Assembly: GCA_029747015.1 (NCBI GenBank)
Contig: JAKOGI010000005.1
Span: 2,690,191-2,754,190, forward strand
Direction of reading: 5' to 3'
DNA length: 64,000 nucleotides
Source: Carnegiea gigantea
Taxonomy: Eukaryota; Streptophyta; Magnoliopsida; Caryophyllales; Cactaceae
Under the pieces are notes generated by a model, which did not search any database, was not told the DNA's origin, and worked only from the letters and a program-made list of their open reading frames with translations. Shown here one piece after another: positions 34,103 through 46,695 of this stretch. Each line of letters opens with the position of its first letter. Within the stretch, counting starts at the first letter, position 1. The translations under genes and the position numbers were made by a program.

Positions 34103-35283
34103 CACAAATGCATGGTAGGACCCGTGTTGCGAAATAGTGGGTAACAAAATTACGTAGGATGGTGTGGTTTTACGGTTCAGAGAGAGACACGACGTCGTTG
34201 TCATCTTTTACTTTGTCCAGCTTTGGGGAATTTGCTTTACCGCCTGTTAAATATTAATCCTTGTGTTTTTTTTTTTTTTTTGGGGGGGGGGGGGGGGCTG
34301 TTTTCGTTGGAGCCATCGCCTCCACTAATGACTAAACCCAGAGGCTGCGTCAATGGTTTATTATTTACGTTGACCTTCCATTGCCCCATTTTTTTAAAAA
34401 GTTTACGTAAGTCAAACCTAAAATAAATGAGTAATGTATATGAGTTTATAAGATTTCATTCAAAATCAATAAGCGATCAATGAAATGGCTCACTATATGC
34501 GTGCTCGATGCCACTTTGACAATACGTATATAGACATTTCATTTTTTTATCAAAATATATATGTTACATACTTTAACTCAAAAATTATGTACGTCACATT
34601 TGTATATTCGGACATCATATATGTGATTTCAATTTCTGTTTGTGTGGCTAAAAATGATTATTATGTCACACTATTTAAACAAACAAAATTTAAAAAGAAA
34701 TAAAAAATAAAGAAAATAAAAAGGTATTAGCCTTTGGAGGCAAGAGTGACGGTCACAAACTTGGTTAAGTTGTAACCGGAAAAAATTAGAGGGGCTTGGA
34801 AGTCATTTTCCTGATCCAGGGCTACAAAGTATTAATCATTTGAGAATGACCAAAGTTAAAATTAAGAGAATATCACGGAAGAATCTTAATTGAGTTCATT
34901 TAACAACTTTTATCTTCTCTCATGGCTCCCTTCAATTCTTAACCTCTCCACTTTTTCTATATATATAAAAAAAAAGAAAGAAAGTGATTAATTAAGAAGC
35001 ATTAAAATGTATTTGCTAGGCATGGAAAATCTCTCGATTGAAGTGAAACTTTTGAACTTGAAATCCTCCCAATCATCTTTTAATTTATTCCCTTTTAACT
35101 TTCTACTTTTTCCAAGCACTAAAAGTGAATGCGTACTAGTATACAATTACTTAACCAGGTAACATTTTTCAGAATACTAATTAATTAGATTCTTCTTGAA
35201 GATATGATCCAACGTAATTTCACTAAATCAAATCAGTATGGGAGTAAGGGTTTGAGAATACATATGTCACATGACTCAATTTG
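34103..35283. other. AT-rich intergenic DNA
   Basis: A T16G16 tract lies at 34266-34297. No gene is recognised. Confidence 0.5.
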
Positions 35284-35402
35284 TGATTTGCATTGGAAAG
35301 TAGTCACTGAAAATTGTTACTGGAAGCTAATAGAGCGGCTGATGTGTTAGCTAACCCAGGTGTTGAGTGTGATGCTCCTCTTGTAAGACTAACTTGCTTT
35401 CC
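35284..35402 (+). pseudogene. C-terminal relic of a LINE RNase H domain, interrupted by an hAT-like element
   Basis: The frame LEANRAADVLANPGVECDAP matches the end of plant LINE-type RNase H domains (REANRAADxLANLG). Preceding codons (LHWKVV..) belong to the same domain one frame off. The sequence continues after the hAT-like element at 36820, so that element landed in this relic. Confidence 0.7.
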
Positions 35403-35410
35403 CTCAAGTT

Positions 35411-36811
35411 TAAGGATGTCAATGAATCGGATATTGGAACATCCGAATCCGCATCCGATTTATATTCGGATCCGAAAATCGGATCTGAATCCGATCTGGC
35501 GGATCGAAGATGAACCTCCTGATCCGATCCCAGTCGGATCGGATCGCAGTCGGATTTAATCTGATCTGAAATAATTCCTTTCATAACGCAATAATTTTAT
35601 GCAATTTTTCTATATTTTAGTTTACTCACCGGTCGATGCGATGATGTGCGTTCAGATATAGTATTAATCAAATCCTGAACATTTAAGCTAAATGAATAAT
35701 AAAAGACGGAACATATTTCAAGCTCAATAAAATTACAACATGTTCCAACAGTTACAAGTCTTAATAATTACGAGATATATCTGAAATATCACAAATAACA
35801 TGTCCTACTCATAAAAAGAAAGCAATTAAGAGTACAAATTCTCCACTTATACTATTTAGCCCTTCTTCTCTATTGATCTCCAATTAGGGGTATATATAAT
35901 AATATTTATAATTATTATTTGCATGGAGTTGAGATTTTTATTAGAATTAGTGTTAAAATATAATTTTGATCATATCACTGATTCGTAATTCTATATATAA
36001 TTAAGTGTTGGAATATAATTTTGATAAACCTTAAAAAATGATCAAAAAAAAATAATCTTTCCAAACTTCAAAATGGCAAAACTCAAAGTCTAACTTATCT
36101 TATTCTATACCCCAAAAATCTAAACAACAGTCTTAGTCATAAAAATAAATATTTAGATTTTATTGTATGAACTGTTAAATTAAGGAGAAAGAGGAAATGT
36201 GCACTCACGAGAGATCGGAAAGGGATGATGAAATGCTCGGCGTTGGCATTGTAGAAACCAGTGAGAAAACAGGGGCTCGGAGAGAGACAGAGAGACAGAA
36301 AGCAAGGAATTGGAGCAACAAGTCCAGGATTGAGGAGGGAGCTACTACTCTGACAGTCCGACTAGTGAGTAGTAAGAGGCCGAGAGTGACTAGCAAGAGC
36401 AATTGGCGAAGTGGCGATGAGAGAGAGAGTCAATGGGACGACTATAGGGTTTCAACGTTTTAATTTTTATATGTTAAAAAAAAAACCTTGCATAAAAAAA
36501 ATAACACCGGCTGGGATGGCACCTTCGGGGTGGGGGGAGGGTGAGTATATTGGGTAGGTTTTACTTCTAAAAATTTTAAAATTTAAACTTAAATTTTAAA
36601 TTTGAAATATTTAAAAATTTAGTCGGATCGGATTGAAAGTCGGATCGGATTTTATCCTTCATCCAAATACGATCCGGATCCGACTCGAACTCGGATTATT
36701 TTTATCGGATTCGGACTCGCATTCTTCTGTTTCAGATTCGAATAGGATAATTTTATCTCGGATCCGATCGGATCGAATCTACTTTGAATTCGAATGTAAC
36801 TGACATCCCTA
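35411..36811. mobile_element. Non-autonomous hAT-like element 2
   Basis: The 1,401-bp element has inverted termini TAAGGATGTCA / TGACATCCCTA, matching the hAT YARNG start. Perfect 8-bp duplications CTCAAGTT lie at 35403-35410 and 36812-36819. Both ends are packed with CGGATC / GGATCGGAT words (35428-35560 and 36620-36790). A GC-richer segment at 36190-36465 differs from the AT-rich rest and is listed separately. No transposase frame is seen. Confidence 0.88.
36193..36465 (-). other. Promoter/first-exon-like segment inside hAT-like element 2
   Basis: On the minus strand a GC-richer, CT-rich leader with AAACCCTA near 36450 precedes an ATG. The frame MPTPSISSSLSDLS ends at a consensus donor, GTGAGTG. 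This looks like a gene's 5' end. It could be the first exon of the ancestral transposase or a captured host fragment. Confidence 0.45.
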
Positions 36812-36819
36812 CTCAAGTT

Positions 36820-37510
36820 TGTTTTGTTGGAGATTTTGTTGGTGTGGCATTTTTGATAGCAAGGATTGAACATATATCATATAAGTTATTAATTTACTAA
36901 TTTATGTAAACTAATATGACTGATTATAAGTTATAACACCCTCTTAATTACTTAAAACTATTAATTTAAGAAGAATAAGCATGGAACGACTTACACTATA
37001 TGCATCATATATTCGGTAATTTATATTATACTTTTAAGAGTGTGTACTTCCACTTGCCACACATATATATTTTTTTAGCTTGTATTTGTCATATAAATAA
37101 TTTTTAATATATAACATTGACGTAATTTGTAAGAGTATATACTTTTAAAAGTATACTAAAGAGTGTACTATAGGCTTTGTGCGTATATTCCATCTATTAA
37201 TTACTGAAGTATCATATCACGGGTCCTGCAAGGTACAAGTTGGCCCACGTATATAAATCTGAGGCTTATGTGATTAATTATGATATTTTTAACGATTATT
37301 ACGGTAATCATTACGCTCCAGATGATTTAGTATATCCTACTATGATTTTAATAGATTAATTAACATGTTCGTGCAGTTGACATACTTTATTAGAGTTCGT
37401 AATTAATTAAGATTAATTATCTTAATTAAATACTAGAGAGGCAGTGAGGGGACCGTCCTGTGTATTCATGCGTTGCTGGTTGTTGGGCTCGTTAAAAAAA
37501 CAAAAAACAA

Positions 37511-37589
<79 letters not shown>

Positions 37590-38678
37590 CAGATCAACTG
37601 CTTAAGCCAATAGCTGTCAGATCGATACTCATATTTTCCGCTAATCACATTTTTACTGACATTTAAGTTAGTTTATTTATGGTAATGGGGCTTTCATCAT
37701 GAGATACAATTCAACTTTGAAGATCTCATTTTATTTTTTATTTATTAACCTGAGTTAAATCTTATCGGAATAATTAAGTTTTAGATTTTTCATATTTATA
37801 ATGCAATATTTTTCACAATTTAGTCGCGGATATTGTTGAATGCATGATATTAATTGGATCTGTTGTAGTTTCCTTATTTAATTATATGCAAGCATGTACA
37901 AGTGAAAATCAGATTATGGAACCATAATTTTTATGGTTCATGTTAATATACATGTTTGCATCAATAATGGATCATATGAATGTCATGAAATTTGATCAGA
38001 AATTGTCTTAAATTTTTTATTGATTGCTGATGCACGGTTGAATTACAAAATGTTACATAAATTCTAGTTCTAAAAACATGTACTAGTAATTTTAGATTTA
38101 TAAACAATGCGTTAAGAATAATGCATCATATATATGATTTTGGAGTTTGTAAATGCCTATTTCTTCACTATTTTAATTTTTTTTTTGGTGACAAAACCTA
38201 TTAAATGCGGTATTTCAATTCCTCACTTGTTAATTAGTGCATATTTGCTGTATAGTATCGTGTTGCGAATCATTAATAACATATCATTCTTTTATGTCAA
38301 AAAAGAGATTGAAAATAATAGATGTTAATTAGTTCAATTATTTAAATCTTCAGAAATTGTTAACAAAGACTTGAATTTGAATTTCGTACACAACATGACT
38401 ATACGCATTTAGTTTTAATATTATCTCTCCTACTGGCTGATAAATACACTTGGAAATCATACCTTAAGCATAACAAGTATGATTGTTTTGCATTTTTTTA
38501 AACAAAAAAGTGCAGCATGATTCTTAGCAAAACCCAGTACAACTTTTTCTTTTTTTGGTAGTGATTAGGTTTTTTCCCTTTTTAGTGTTTGGTAGTGATT
38601 AGCATATAATTAAGTAATTAATTTCCTTTTAAGAGGCAAAAATATAGCCAAATGAGGATTTGTAAACTAGGGGAAATA
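36820..38678. other. AT-rich intergenic DNA
   Basis: No gene is seen. An AAT/ATT microsatellite lies at 37511-37588. Confidence 0.5.
37511..37588. repeat. (AAT)n switching to (ATT)n
   Basis: About ten AAT units run directly into about fifteen ATT units, giving a self-complementary hairpin-prone tract. Confidence 0.95.
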
Positions 38679-38686
38679 GTGTTAAT

Positions 38687-39282
38687 TAGGGATGGATAAC
38701 GGACCGGATATTCATTGGGTTAAGCGATCGACCGGTTTAAAATAAGACTAATAATGGGTCGAGTTAATAATGGACTGGACCAATATTGGGCCAACCCATT
38801 AAGACATATTAACGGGCCGGACTCGGTTAACCCATTAACGGCCCGTTTGGTGACATATTAACTTTTTCAATCTATTTGTCACGCCACTTTACATGTTTCA
38901 ATTAATTAAACTTATTACCAATACTTTGTACAAAACAATAATTATTATATACCGTTTTTTGGCGCAAGTTTGTTCCGTTTTCAAACGGGCCCAAAACGGG
39001 CCGTCCATGGGCGACTTGACCCAACCTATTTATTAACTTGGTTATGTATTTTCTAATTTTGAATTTACACTAGTTTAGTTTGGTTAAAAAATTAAAGAGA
39101 TTTTAGTTGGAAAACCAACTCACCAAAAATACTCCTTAGTGATAATAGGCGGGTCATGAGCAGGCCGGGTTCATGTGGCCCATAACCCAGCCCGGCCATT
39201 AACAAATGTATTGAGCCTCGCCCGACTCCGTTAGTTAATAAGTTGGCTCAGTCCCGTCCAACCTACCCATTGTCCACCCCTA
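38687..39282. mobile_element. Non-autonomous hAT-like element 3
   Basis: The 596-bp element begins TAGGGATGGATAACGG and ends CCATTGTCCACCCCTA, with perfect 8-bp duplications GTGTTAAT at 38679-38686 and 39283-39290. Subterminal sequence is rich in GGGCCGG and AACCCATTA words in both orientations. No coding region is seen. Confidence 0.88.
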
Positions 39283-39290
39283 GTGTTAAT

Positions 39291-39444
39291 AGAACAAGTA
39301 CGTATTATTAAAGTAATGAAGTACACGTGTGCTTCATCATCAAGTTCAGTGTCCAGCCTGATGCCAGCTCAACTCTCTGGCACTAATACTACTCTAGTAC
39401 ATTTGTATATTCTTTTCATTTTGTACCATCGGTTTTTATCTACC

Positions 39445-39476
<32 letters not shown>

Positions 39477-42400
39477 GTATATATATGCATGCATGTGTGT
39501 AATATTTATATGTGATTACTTAATTTTTGTGTGTACACTCTAAAGGTTATACATTTTTAGAATTTTAAACAAAGTTTTGTGTATCTGCTCTAAATTTTGA
39601 GAATTTTAAATAAGATTTTCAATTAATGGAGCATATACAATATTGTACCACGCAAAGTGTGCCCGCAGAGTGTGCCCACCCCTGAAGCCTTCTGATGCTA
39701 AGTAGCGGGAGTCCCACGAGCCAAAATCAAAGGCTACGCGAGGGTGAGCCACTCATTCGGAGTGCAGCGAAAGCATTGTGGCTCGAGGCTCGCGAGCCGG
39801 CCCGCGACCACAGTTGTTCGCTCCCCTATTTTCTTTACCAGCTAGCAACCAATGAATGACGTCATTATGCTAACTTACTCTCTCTCTTAAAAAAAAAAAA
39901 AAAGAGAAAGAAAGAATAGGACATAGAGATGATAGAGGAAGAAAGAAGGAGAAAGGGATTTGAGACAGAAAGAAGAGTGAGTGAGACAGAGAGGAGTCTT
40001 TGCGGTTTCTGAGGGTGGAATTGAATTTTTTTTTTGGATCAGAGAAGACCTCCTCATTTGAGAAAAATTGGAAGAAGACATGAAAGGGTTTTTTTTTTTT
40101 TTGGCGGGGGGGATGAGAGAGAGTGGGGGGTGTTGTATTGTGATTGGGAAAGATATTTTTCTGTCTTTAAAAAAAATTATAAATTTGTAATGTTTAGTTA
40201 TATCAATTTAGATTAATTTTTTTGTTACACTCTAGTAGTATTAATGGAAATGACTATATGAATATGTCAATTTTTATTAATTTGGTTATCATAAATTAAT
40301 CATTTAACTTTTTAAAAAATATGTGAATTATTTTTACAACTTATTCACTCAAACATATAACAAAACAAAACAAAAGAGTAAAATTAATTAGATATGTTTA
40401 ATGGTGGATTTTATGGATATTATTTTATAAGATAAGCCAAAATTATAAACCTTATATTATAGAGGAGAAAGCTTGCAAGCTAAAAAGTTGGTCCATGGGA
40501 TGATATGAAAGGGGTGAGCCTTCACTGATGAGACAAAATTTTGACTCACCATTACACATACTCTTACACATGTATGTCTTCCACAATCTACATTCTATTG
40601 AAACAGGGAATAGAAATATTATTTGTTGATATTTTTAAAAGTACCAAAAAAAAGCAACTGAATAGAGACATACTTAAAAAAAAGTGTCATAAATTGCGCT
40701 AGAAGTTAAAAAAAAAATATGTACAAAATACTAAAATATTCAAAAATATTAGTACAAATACTCAATTTTAGAATCGAGTTATTTTAGAGTCAAGTAAATA
40801 AAAGTTACTAAAAAAAGAAGAAAGCTCTGGAATATTGCGAGAAGTCAATGAAATTAACAACAATAAAAGGACAATCAAGCAAATAGTTGCAAAACAGGCG
40901 CTGTGTTATCGTTTGTTTCCGTATGGTTTGAATTTTGTCCCCTTTTTTGAAATCATTTTCATTACTAAAATTATGCTTTTGATATATCATTATCATATTT
41001 CGTATCATTGTAAGTTACTCTTAGGAATCAATGTCTCCTTGGACAATAATTCTTTATTTGTATTATGATTTTTTCATAGAGTCGTTTGAAAATGATAGAT
41101 ACTTGAAATATTTAATTGTTCAAATAGTTAACAAGATGATATAAGGAGTTATTCTAGAAAGAAGTTTTTTTAGACCAATTATTTGATACTTAAGGTGAAA
41201 TTGTATATGTGAAAAGTTTTTTAATATATGTATTTTAGTGCATAAAAGATTATAGCTATAAATAAAATTAACATAATTTATGACCCATTATTCGGTAAAG
41301 TTGGCATTTTAAACAGATTTTGTTATTAAATTTAAAAACAACTGTTAAGAGAATAATATAATTGCGTATCAATGTGCTTTCTACGCTTAAAAAATTAAAA
41401 AGAAAAGGGGAGGCATCTAAAGGTTTGAGTACAATAGCGCAACCGAAAAAAGGAAAAATGTATAGTAATGTAATACTAATAGTGAATTTGATTATAAACC
41501 TTTAATTTTTACAGTACTATATTTACACCAAAATGAACAAATAGATAAATAAATAAATAAACAATATTGTTCTAAATCATGGACTATATTCATGATTGTT
41601 ATATTATCACTGTTAGAATGATGTTATATATATTAACCATTGATCTTATGACTTATTTTAATTTAGCAGAGGAGTAGAGACAGACCTATATTCGTCGATG
41701 TTTAAAATATTTAATTTCTAGCATTATTATTTCAACCAAAATTCATTAAAAGTGTTTTTTTCCCCTACGATTATGTGAGTCTACCACTAGATTGATCTCT
41801 TAAATTCATATCAATATATCGAACCTAATAGGAGCTATCCAGATTAATCTAGCGGAAAATCCCATAATATTTTCTATAAAAGAGAAGGATAGACATGACT
41901 CACTATGTAATTATCATATATATACTTCATTAATGCCACTATATGTGTTTATTTATGTAGGAAGTATAGCTGTATTATATAAGAAATTATATTTATTTGT
42001 AAAAGGACATTTACTTCATGAACACAGTTTATAATAATAAATATCTTTTTAAATTAGTTCCTTGTATCCCAAGATTTCTAAAGATAATTCAATACTTTTA
42101 CTAGTTTTTTAGTTGATATGGTACTGAATTACCATGCAAAGTATGAGCTTATTGGATGCGAAATTCCTGTTTTAAATTCATGAAAAATTCTTATGCAAAG
42201 GACATACAAAAGTACAATACAAAACATATTCTTACATGCATCTTTAATAGTCAACATAATATTTTCATTAATTAATATTTTTTCCACAATAATTTTTTTC
42301 CTGTGTAGTTAAACCCTCCTCCTCCCAAAAAACTTTTTATCATACAAATTGGTAAAGGTAAGTTTCAGCAATAAAACATAATAAATAAAAAATTTATGTT

Positions 42401-43284
42401 GGGAACTATTGACTGTCCCAACAACAAAAATAAAAATTTGAAACATATAATGATTTTTCATTTAACTCTAGCATAATTTTTTTAAACAAAAAAAATACTA
42501 AAGTACCTATATATTATTATTCTCAAAATTAAAAAAAACCACATAATAGTATTTTAAAATCCATCAATAATTGAAGAACCCTAAAATCTTTTTGTACTGT
42601 ACAAGTAGGTGTAGCCAAGCCTAGAGCAAGACTTGACCTATTTTGTCCAATGTTGAATATGCAAACAAGTGGGTGTAGGTGGCCACTAAAAACCACTTCT
42701 TTTTTTTTTTTTTTTTGGGCGCTTGCATGGACAAAGAGTAGGCCCTAAAGTCTTGTTTAGCAAAGCCAATATAAAAACATTGTATGGGCCAATTACTAGT
42801 CTTTTCCCCCACCAAAGTGTATGGGAGAGGATGTTTGAAGTTCCATTTCCTCCCCTTATTATCCCTTTGAAAGATCCTTGTGCTTAAATAAGACAGAACA
42901 TAAATAGGATTTGATGGCCTTTTTGCTTGCAAGTGTCCTTGCTTGTTTTTTTTTTTTTTTAAAAAGCCCCATTCAATGGTGATTATCTGATGGGAAATTA
43001 GATTTGATATCACAAACTAAAATTTCTCCTCAAACGTGTTAAATGCTTAATAACGTTGTCCTCACAACCTTAGAAAATGACCGTAAAAAATAATATATAA
43101 AACTAAATATAAAGTTAAGGATATTTTTCTTCAATCTTGTTTGCACTTCTAGAATAACTTCTAGTAAGCAAGCTACCTGATTTTTTTCGTATTTCAAAAT
43201 TCATTCCCCGCAACTTATCCTTAGTTTTTCTCCATAAAATGTTTTCACTAAATCCTTCTTCTATAAAATGTTTTCACAAAATTT
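39291..43284. other. AT-rich gene desert
   Basis: A TA tract near 39446-39485 and T14 at 40089-40102 followed by G-rich sequence are present. A GC-rich island (39650-39835) and a purine-rich GAGA stretch (39895-40010) with an upstream TGACGTCA at about 39857-39865 stand out. No gene is recognised. The remainder is poly-A/T-rich. Confidence 0.45.
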
Positions 43285-43415
43285 GGTTTTGTGGGTCTCT
43301 TGGAATCAGCCTCTTTACGGGCAAAATTGCCAGTAGAGGTAAGGTTACCTACATCTGGATCTCCCCAAATTCCGTAAAAGTGAGACCCACACTAGGAGTT
43401 GTGGTTGTTGTAAAC
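43285..43415 (+). mobile_element. Copy of the RTE-like LINE 3' tail (or a SINE sharing it)
   Basis: Matches the tail of the 31763 LINE: GTGGGTCTCTTGGAATCA, then AGGTAAGGTTACCTACATCTGG, GATCTCCCCA and GAGACCCACACTAGGAGTTG with GTT units at the end. The length is about 130 bp. Confidence 0.7.
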
Positions 43416-43859
43416 AAGGCTAATTAAAGAGAATAGTACTCTTCTTTGGTTCCATCTGATATTTTTCACCATGCTGGCTAATGTACTCATTTTAATGAAT
43501 GTCTATAATAAGAACTTCCTTAATCGCTATGCTAAAAAAAATTTAAAAACCATTTTTGTTATTTTTTAGAACTCAATGAGATTTTACTTATATATAGAGC
43601 AAAATTGCCCAGGGAAAAAAAAAACCGATTTTCTTTCTTCCTTTTTTGGTCCATTTATTTAATTATAGGCGCTACTTATAGTAAACTAATAAGAACTAAA
43701 TGCTTTTTCGAGCAATCGGGACAAAGTATTCACGATCCATTTCGCGCACATTCAGGTACTGTACTGAAGCGAAAGGGGTCTAGCATTATTTCAAGCAATC
43801 GGTTCAAGGTATTCACGATCCAAGCCTTGTAATGGAGGAATGGATTCATTGTAATGTGA

Positions 43860-44640
43860 CCCTTACAAGTCAAGACTCGTATTGGCCCACCAAATTTACT
43901 ACGATAGTCTGGTGGTTATGGTGCTGGCGAAATGAACGCTGTTTCGGGAGTTCATCCAACATTCCAGCAGATAGGATCAGATTCCTATTCGGGAAATTCT
44001 AGGAAACTTAAATGCTTTTTCAAGGGAAGCCAAGTGGTTCAATACCACTAGTCATATTAGACCGGAGACCATGGTGGGATGGGAGCCACCCCCAGCTGAA
44101 TGGGTGGCTTTGAATACAGATGGTGCATCGAGGAGAAAGCCGAGTCTGGCAGGATGTGGAGGGGTCTTTAGAGGGCGGCAAGGTGAGTGGCTGGGGGGGT
44201 TTGCGGAGAAATTGGGGGTATGTTCATTGGTAAGGGCGGAGTTACAAAGTTTGCTGCTAGCAAGAGAGAAGGGGTACAGGAAACTGGCAATCTATGTGGA
44301 CTCCACTATTGTAGTGGGGATGTTGAAGGGCAATCTGCCTTGTAATGCCAGACTCAACGCTATTGTCCAGCAATGCAAGCAACTAATCGAGTCGCCAGGG
44401 TGGGAAGCGGTGTTGATTCACTGTTTTCGGGAAGCGAACCAAGTCGTTGCTACCTTAGCCAATCTAGGACTAGGACTTAACTGTGACTATGAGTTTATGT
44501 TTTATAGTGAACCTCCTAGGGAGGCATCGAACTCTTTGTATGCAGATTGAGTGGGGATCAAATTCCCAAGAGTTATTGTGGATCAGTAGAAAGATTCTCA
44601 GGGTATAGTCTCCTCTTCCGCGCCAAAAAATAAAATAAAA
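43860..44640 (+). mobile_element. 3' fragment of an L1-type LINE with RNase H domain
   Basis: Upstream codons encode TTIVWWLWCWRNERCFG, typical of the zinc-finger/RVT tail of plant L1-type LINEs. A 159-codon open frame follows at 44071-44550 with RNase H motifs: WVALNTDGAS (first Asp), RAELQSLLLAREKG (Glu) and YVDSTIVVGML (second Asp). In the last block, FREANQVVATLAN, the usual catalytic Asp of VADxLA is replaced by Ala. An A-rich tail (AAAATAAAATAAAATAAAG) ends it near 44640. In-frame stops before 44071 show a relic. Confidence 0.82.
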
Positions 44641-45011
44641 TAAAGAACTAAAATAGTTTTGTATCAAATCAAGAATCTTCATAAAGATACTACAAATTGG
44701 AGAGACCATACGATAACATTCCAACTTCATTATACGTATTAGATGCATGATTCCTAACCATCAATCCTATATTGATAAAAAAAATCCAACATGTATCAAC
44801 AATCAGTATCCCATAACGGCAATGACGAAAAAGATGTGACAAAATTTAAATGTACAAAACTTTATTATAGAGTGTGTACAAATTAAGTTATTGTCTATTA
44901 CCACGTGGTTGGTTTCTGTAATTGTGTTTGTCCATGTAAAAATTATCTGTCTAAAGTTTTCAATCTATTCTTAGATTATTTGTCCCAAATTATAATTAAT
45001 CAGGAAGATCA

Positions 45012-45140
45012 TTTCATAATACAAACAACACAACAACACTTCCCAGTATAAGTATTGCTTTAGCGGGGTGTGGGGAGATCCAAATGTAAACAACCTTACC
45101 TCTACAAGCATCTCTGTCCGTAAAGAGATTGATTCCAAAG
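45012..45140 (-). mobile_element. Copy of the LINE 3' tail, reverse orientation
   Basis: On the minus strand it reads TCTTTACGGACAGAGATGC, then AGAGGTAAGGTTGTTTACAT and GATCTCCCCACACCCCGC, ending in a GTT-type run. It aligns with the tail of the 31763 LINE. Confidence 0.7.
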
Positions 45141-46530
45141 ATCATTTCATAATAATCTCCCTTTTCCCCTTTTTTCCTCCCCTATCATATGTAACCACCA
45201 TTACAACAACAAAGATATGACAGAGCCAGCATATCTCTAACATGATAAGAACCCCAGATTCCAATTTCCAACCACTCAATTAGTGTACAGCACGGTTACT
45301 TCTTCATTCAATGTACTGGTCCTTCCTTCCATTTCTTTTATGAAATTATGGTCCTGACATTCATTCAGTGTTCTGGATAAATACTGGAGAAGATAATATA
45401 CAGATAGATGTGATAAAAAGGAATGAAGAATTGAAATTCTTCAGGAGTATTTGAATTTTAATTTCTTTCATTTCATATATTGAAATTCCCAAATGATTGT
45501 CTTTTGTGCAAAAGAATACAATCTGTTCCCTTAAAGTGGACCATCTCATTTCACCTTTTGTCAGATTTAATTCTGAGGGAACTTAGCATATTGGAAAGGA
45601 GCAAACTTTTGATATCAAACCGAGCAAAGCCTGTAAACTATCGCAGGAACACCACTAAGAATTTGTTCCTTTCTTTTGAAGCCTATTTGCGCCCTTGCCT
45701 TTCTTTTATGCTCCAAAGATTAAATCGTCAATTCTTATATGAAACGGTGTCATAGCGATATTTCTCTATATATAATACTAGGTGCAGATTATATATATGC
45801 ATTTTTTATATCACAAAAATTAATTTAGTTGGTCAACATAAGATGTCGTAGGCAATATGATTAATCTTTAAACCAACTAACTATAGGCAGGCAAGATAAT
45901 CCATTAGTTAATTTTCTCCACTATATATTTCTTACATCTAAGATAAATGAACACAAATTAAACCTATTAAGCGAATAGAAAATGATTTAGAATTCAGATG
46001 AAAACATATATCACAAGAGAAATAAGAAAGTTCTTAACATAGACGGCATTTGTGTTTCAACCTTATCTTTTACAGAACGTATTAAAATTACAAATAACAT
46101 AATTTTTGAGATGAATAATAGTTTCCCAATTCTGAAACAATCATGACAAGCACAACCGTCCAAGGGCAAGGATTTTTGAGCCTGCAAAAACAGGGTTTTG
46201 AGGACATTATGAGATATGCCCATAGGCTTGGATTGACGGTTGAATTGAATTTCATGACTTCATAAATAAGTTTGATTTTTAAATACAGCTAAACATTCAA
46301 CGATGTAGACCAGCGCAATAAGTAGGTCGTACTGAAAAGAATAGCTATTCAAAAAACAATTTCTTCCCTTTTTTTTATTTGGGTGGTAGTCTATATCATC
46401 TATCTAACTTTTTTTTAAAAAAAAGAAAAATCAAATGTATCTAATATGTGCACACCTTTTTGGTCTTTGACATTTTTTATCAAAATGAGCACGAAACGGC
46501 TATATGTCTGTAAGGGGTTTTTTAAATATA
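45141..46530. other. AT-rich intergenic DNA
   Basis: No gene or defined repeat is seen. Confidence 0.5.
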
Positions 46531-46534
46531 ATGG

Positions 46535-46695
46535 TAAATATTAAAGGCCGAGGGCTCCATCCAGGAGTTCCGGCAGACCGTGTACAACGGAAGGAAGGGG
46601 GAGACGGAACAAACTCTATCGAAGCTCGGGTACAAAGGCCTAACTGCTTACACTCGCACAAGCTAATGCATTTGCCAAGATTCGGACTTTAGTGT
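46535..46695 (+). other. Unidentified GC-rich, coding-like island
   Basis: A roughly 160-bp GC-richer island lies in AT-rich DNA. One frame reads AEGSIQEFRQTVYNGRKG and then TLSKLGYKGLTAYTRTS before a stop; another frame is also open. I recognise no family. It may be an exon fragment. Confidence 0.3.
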
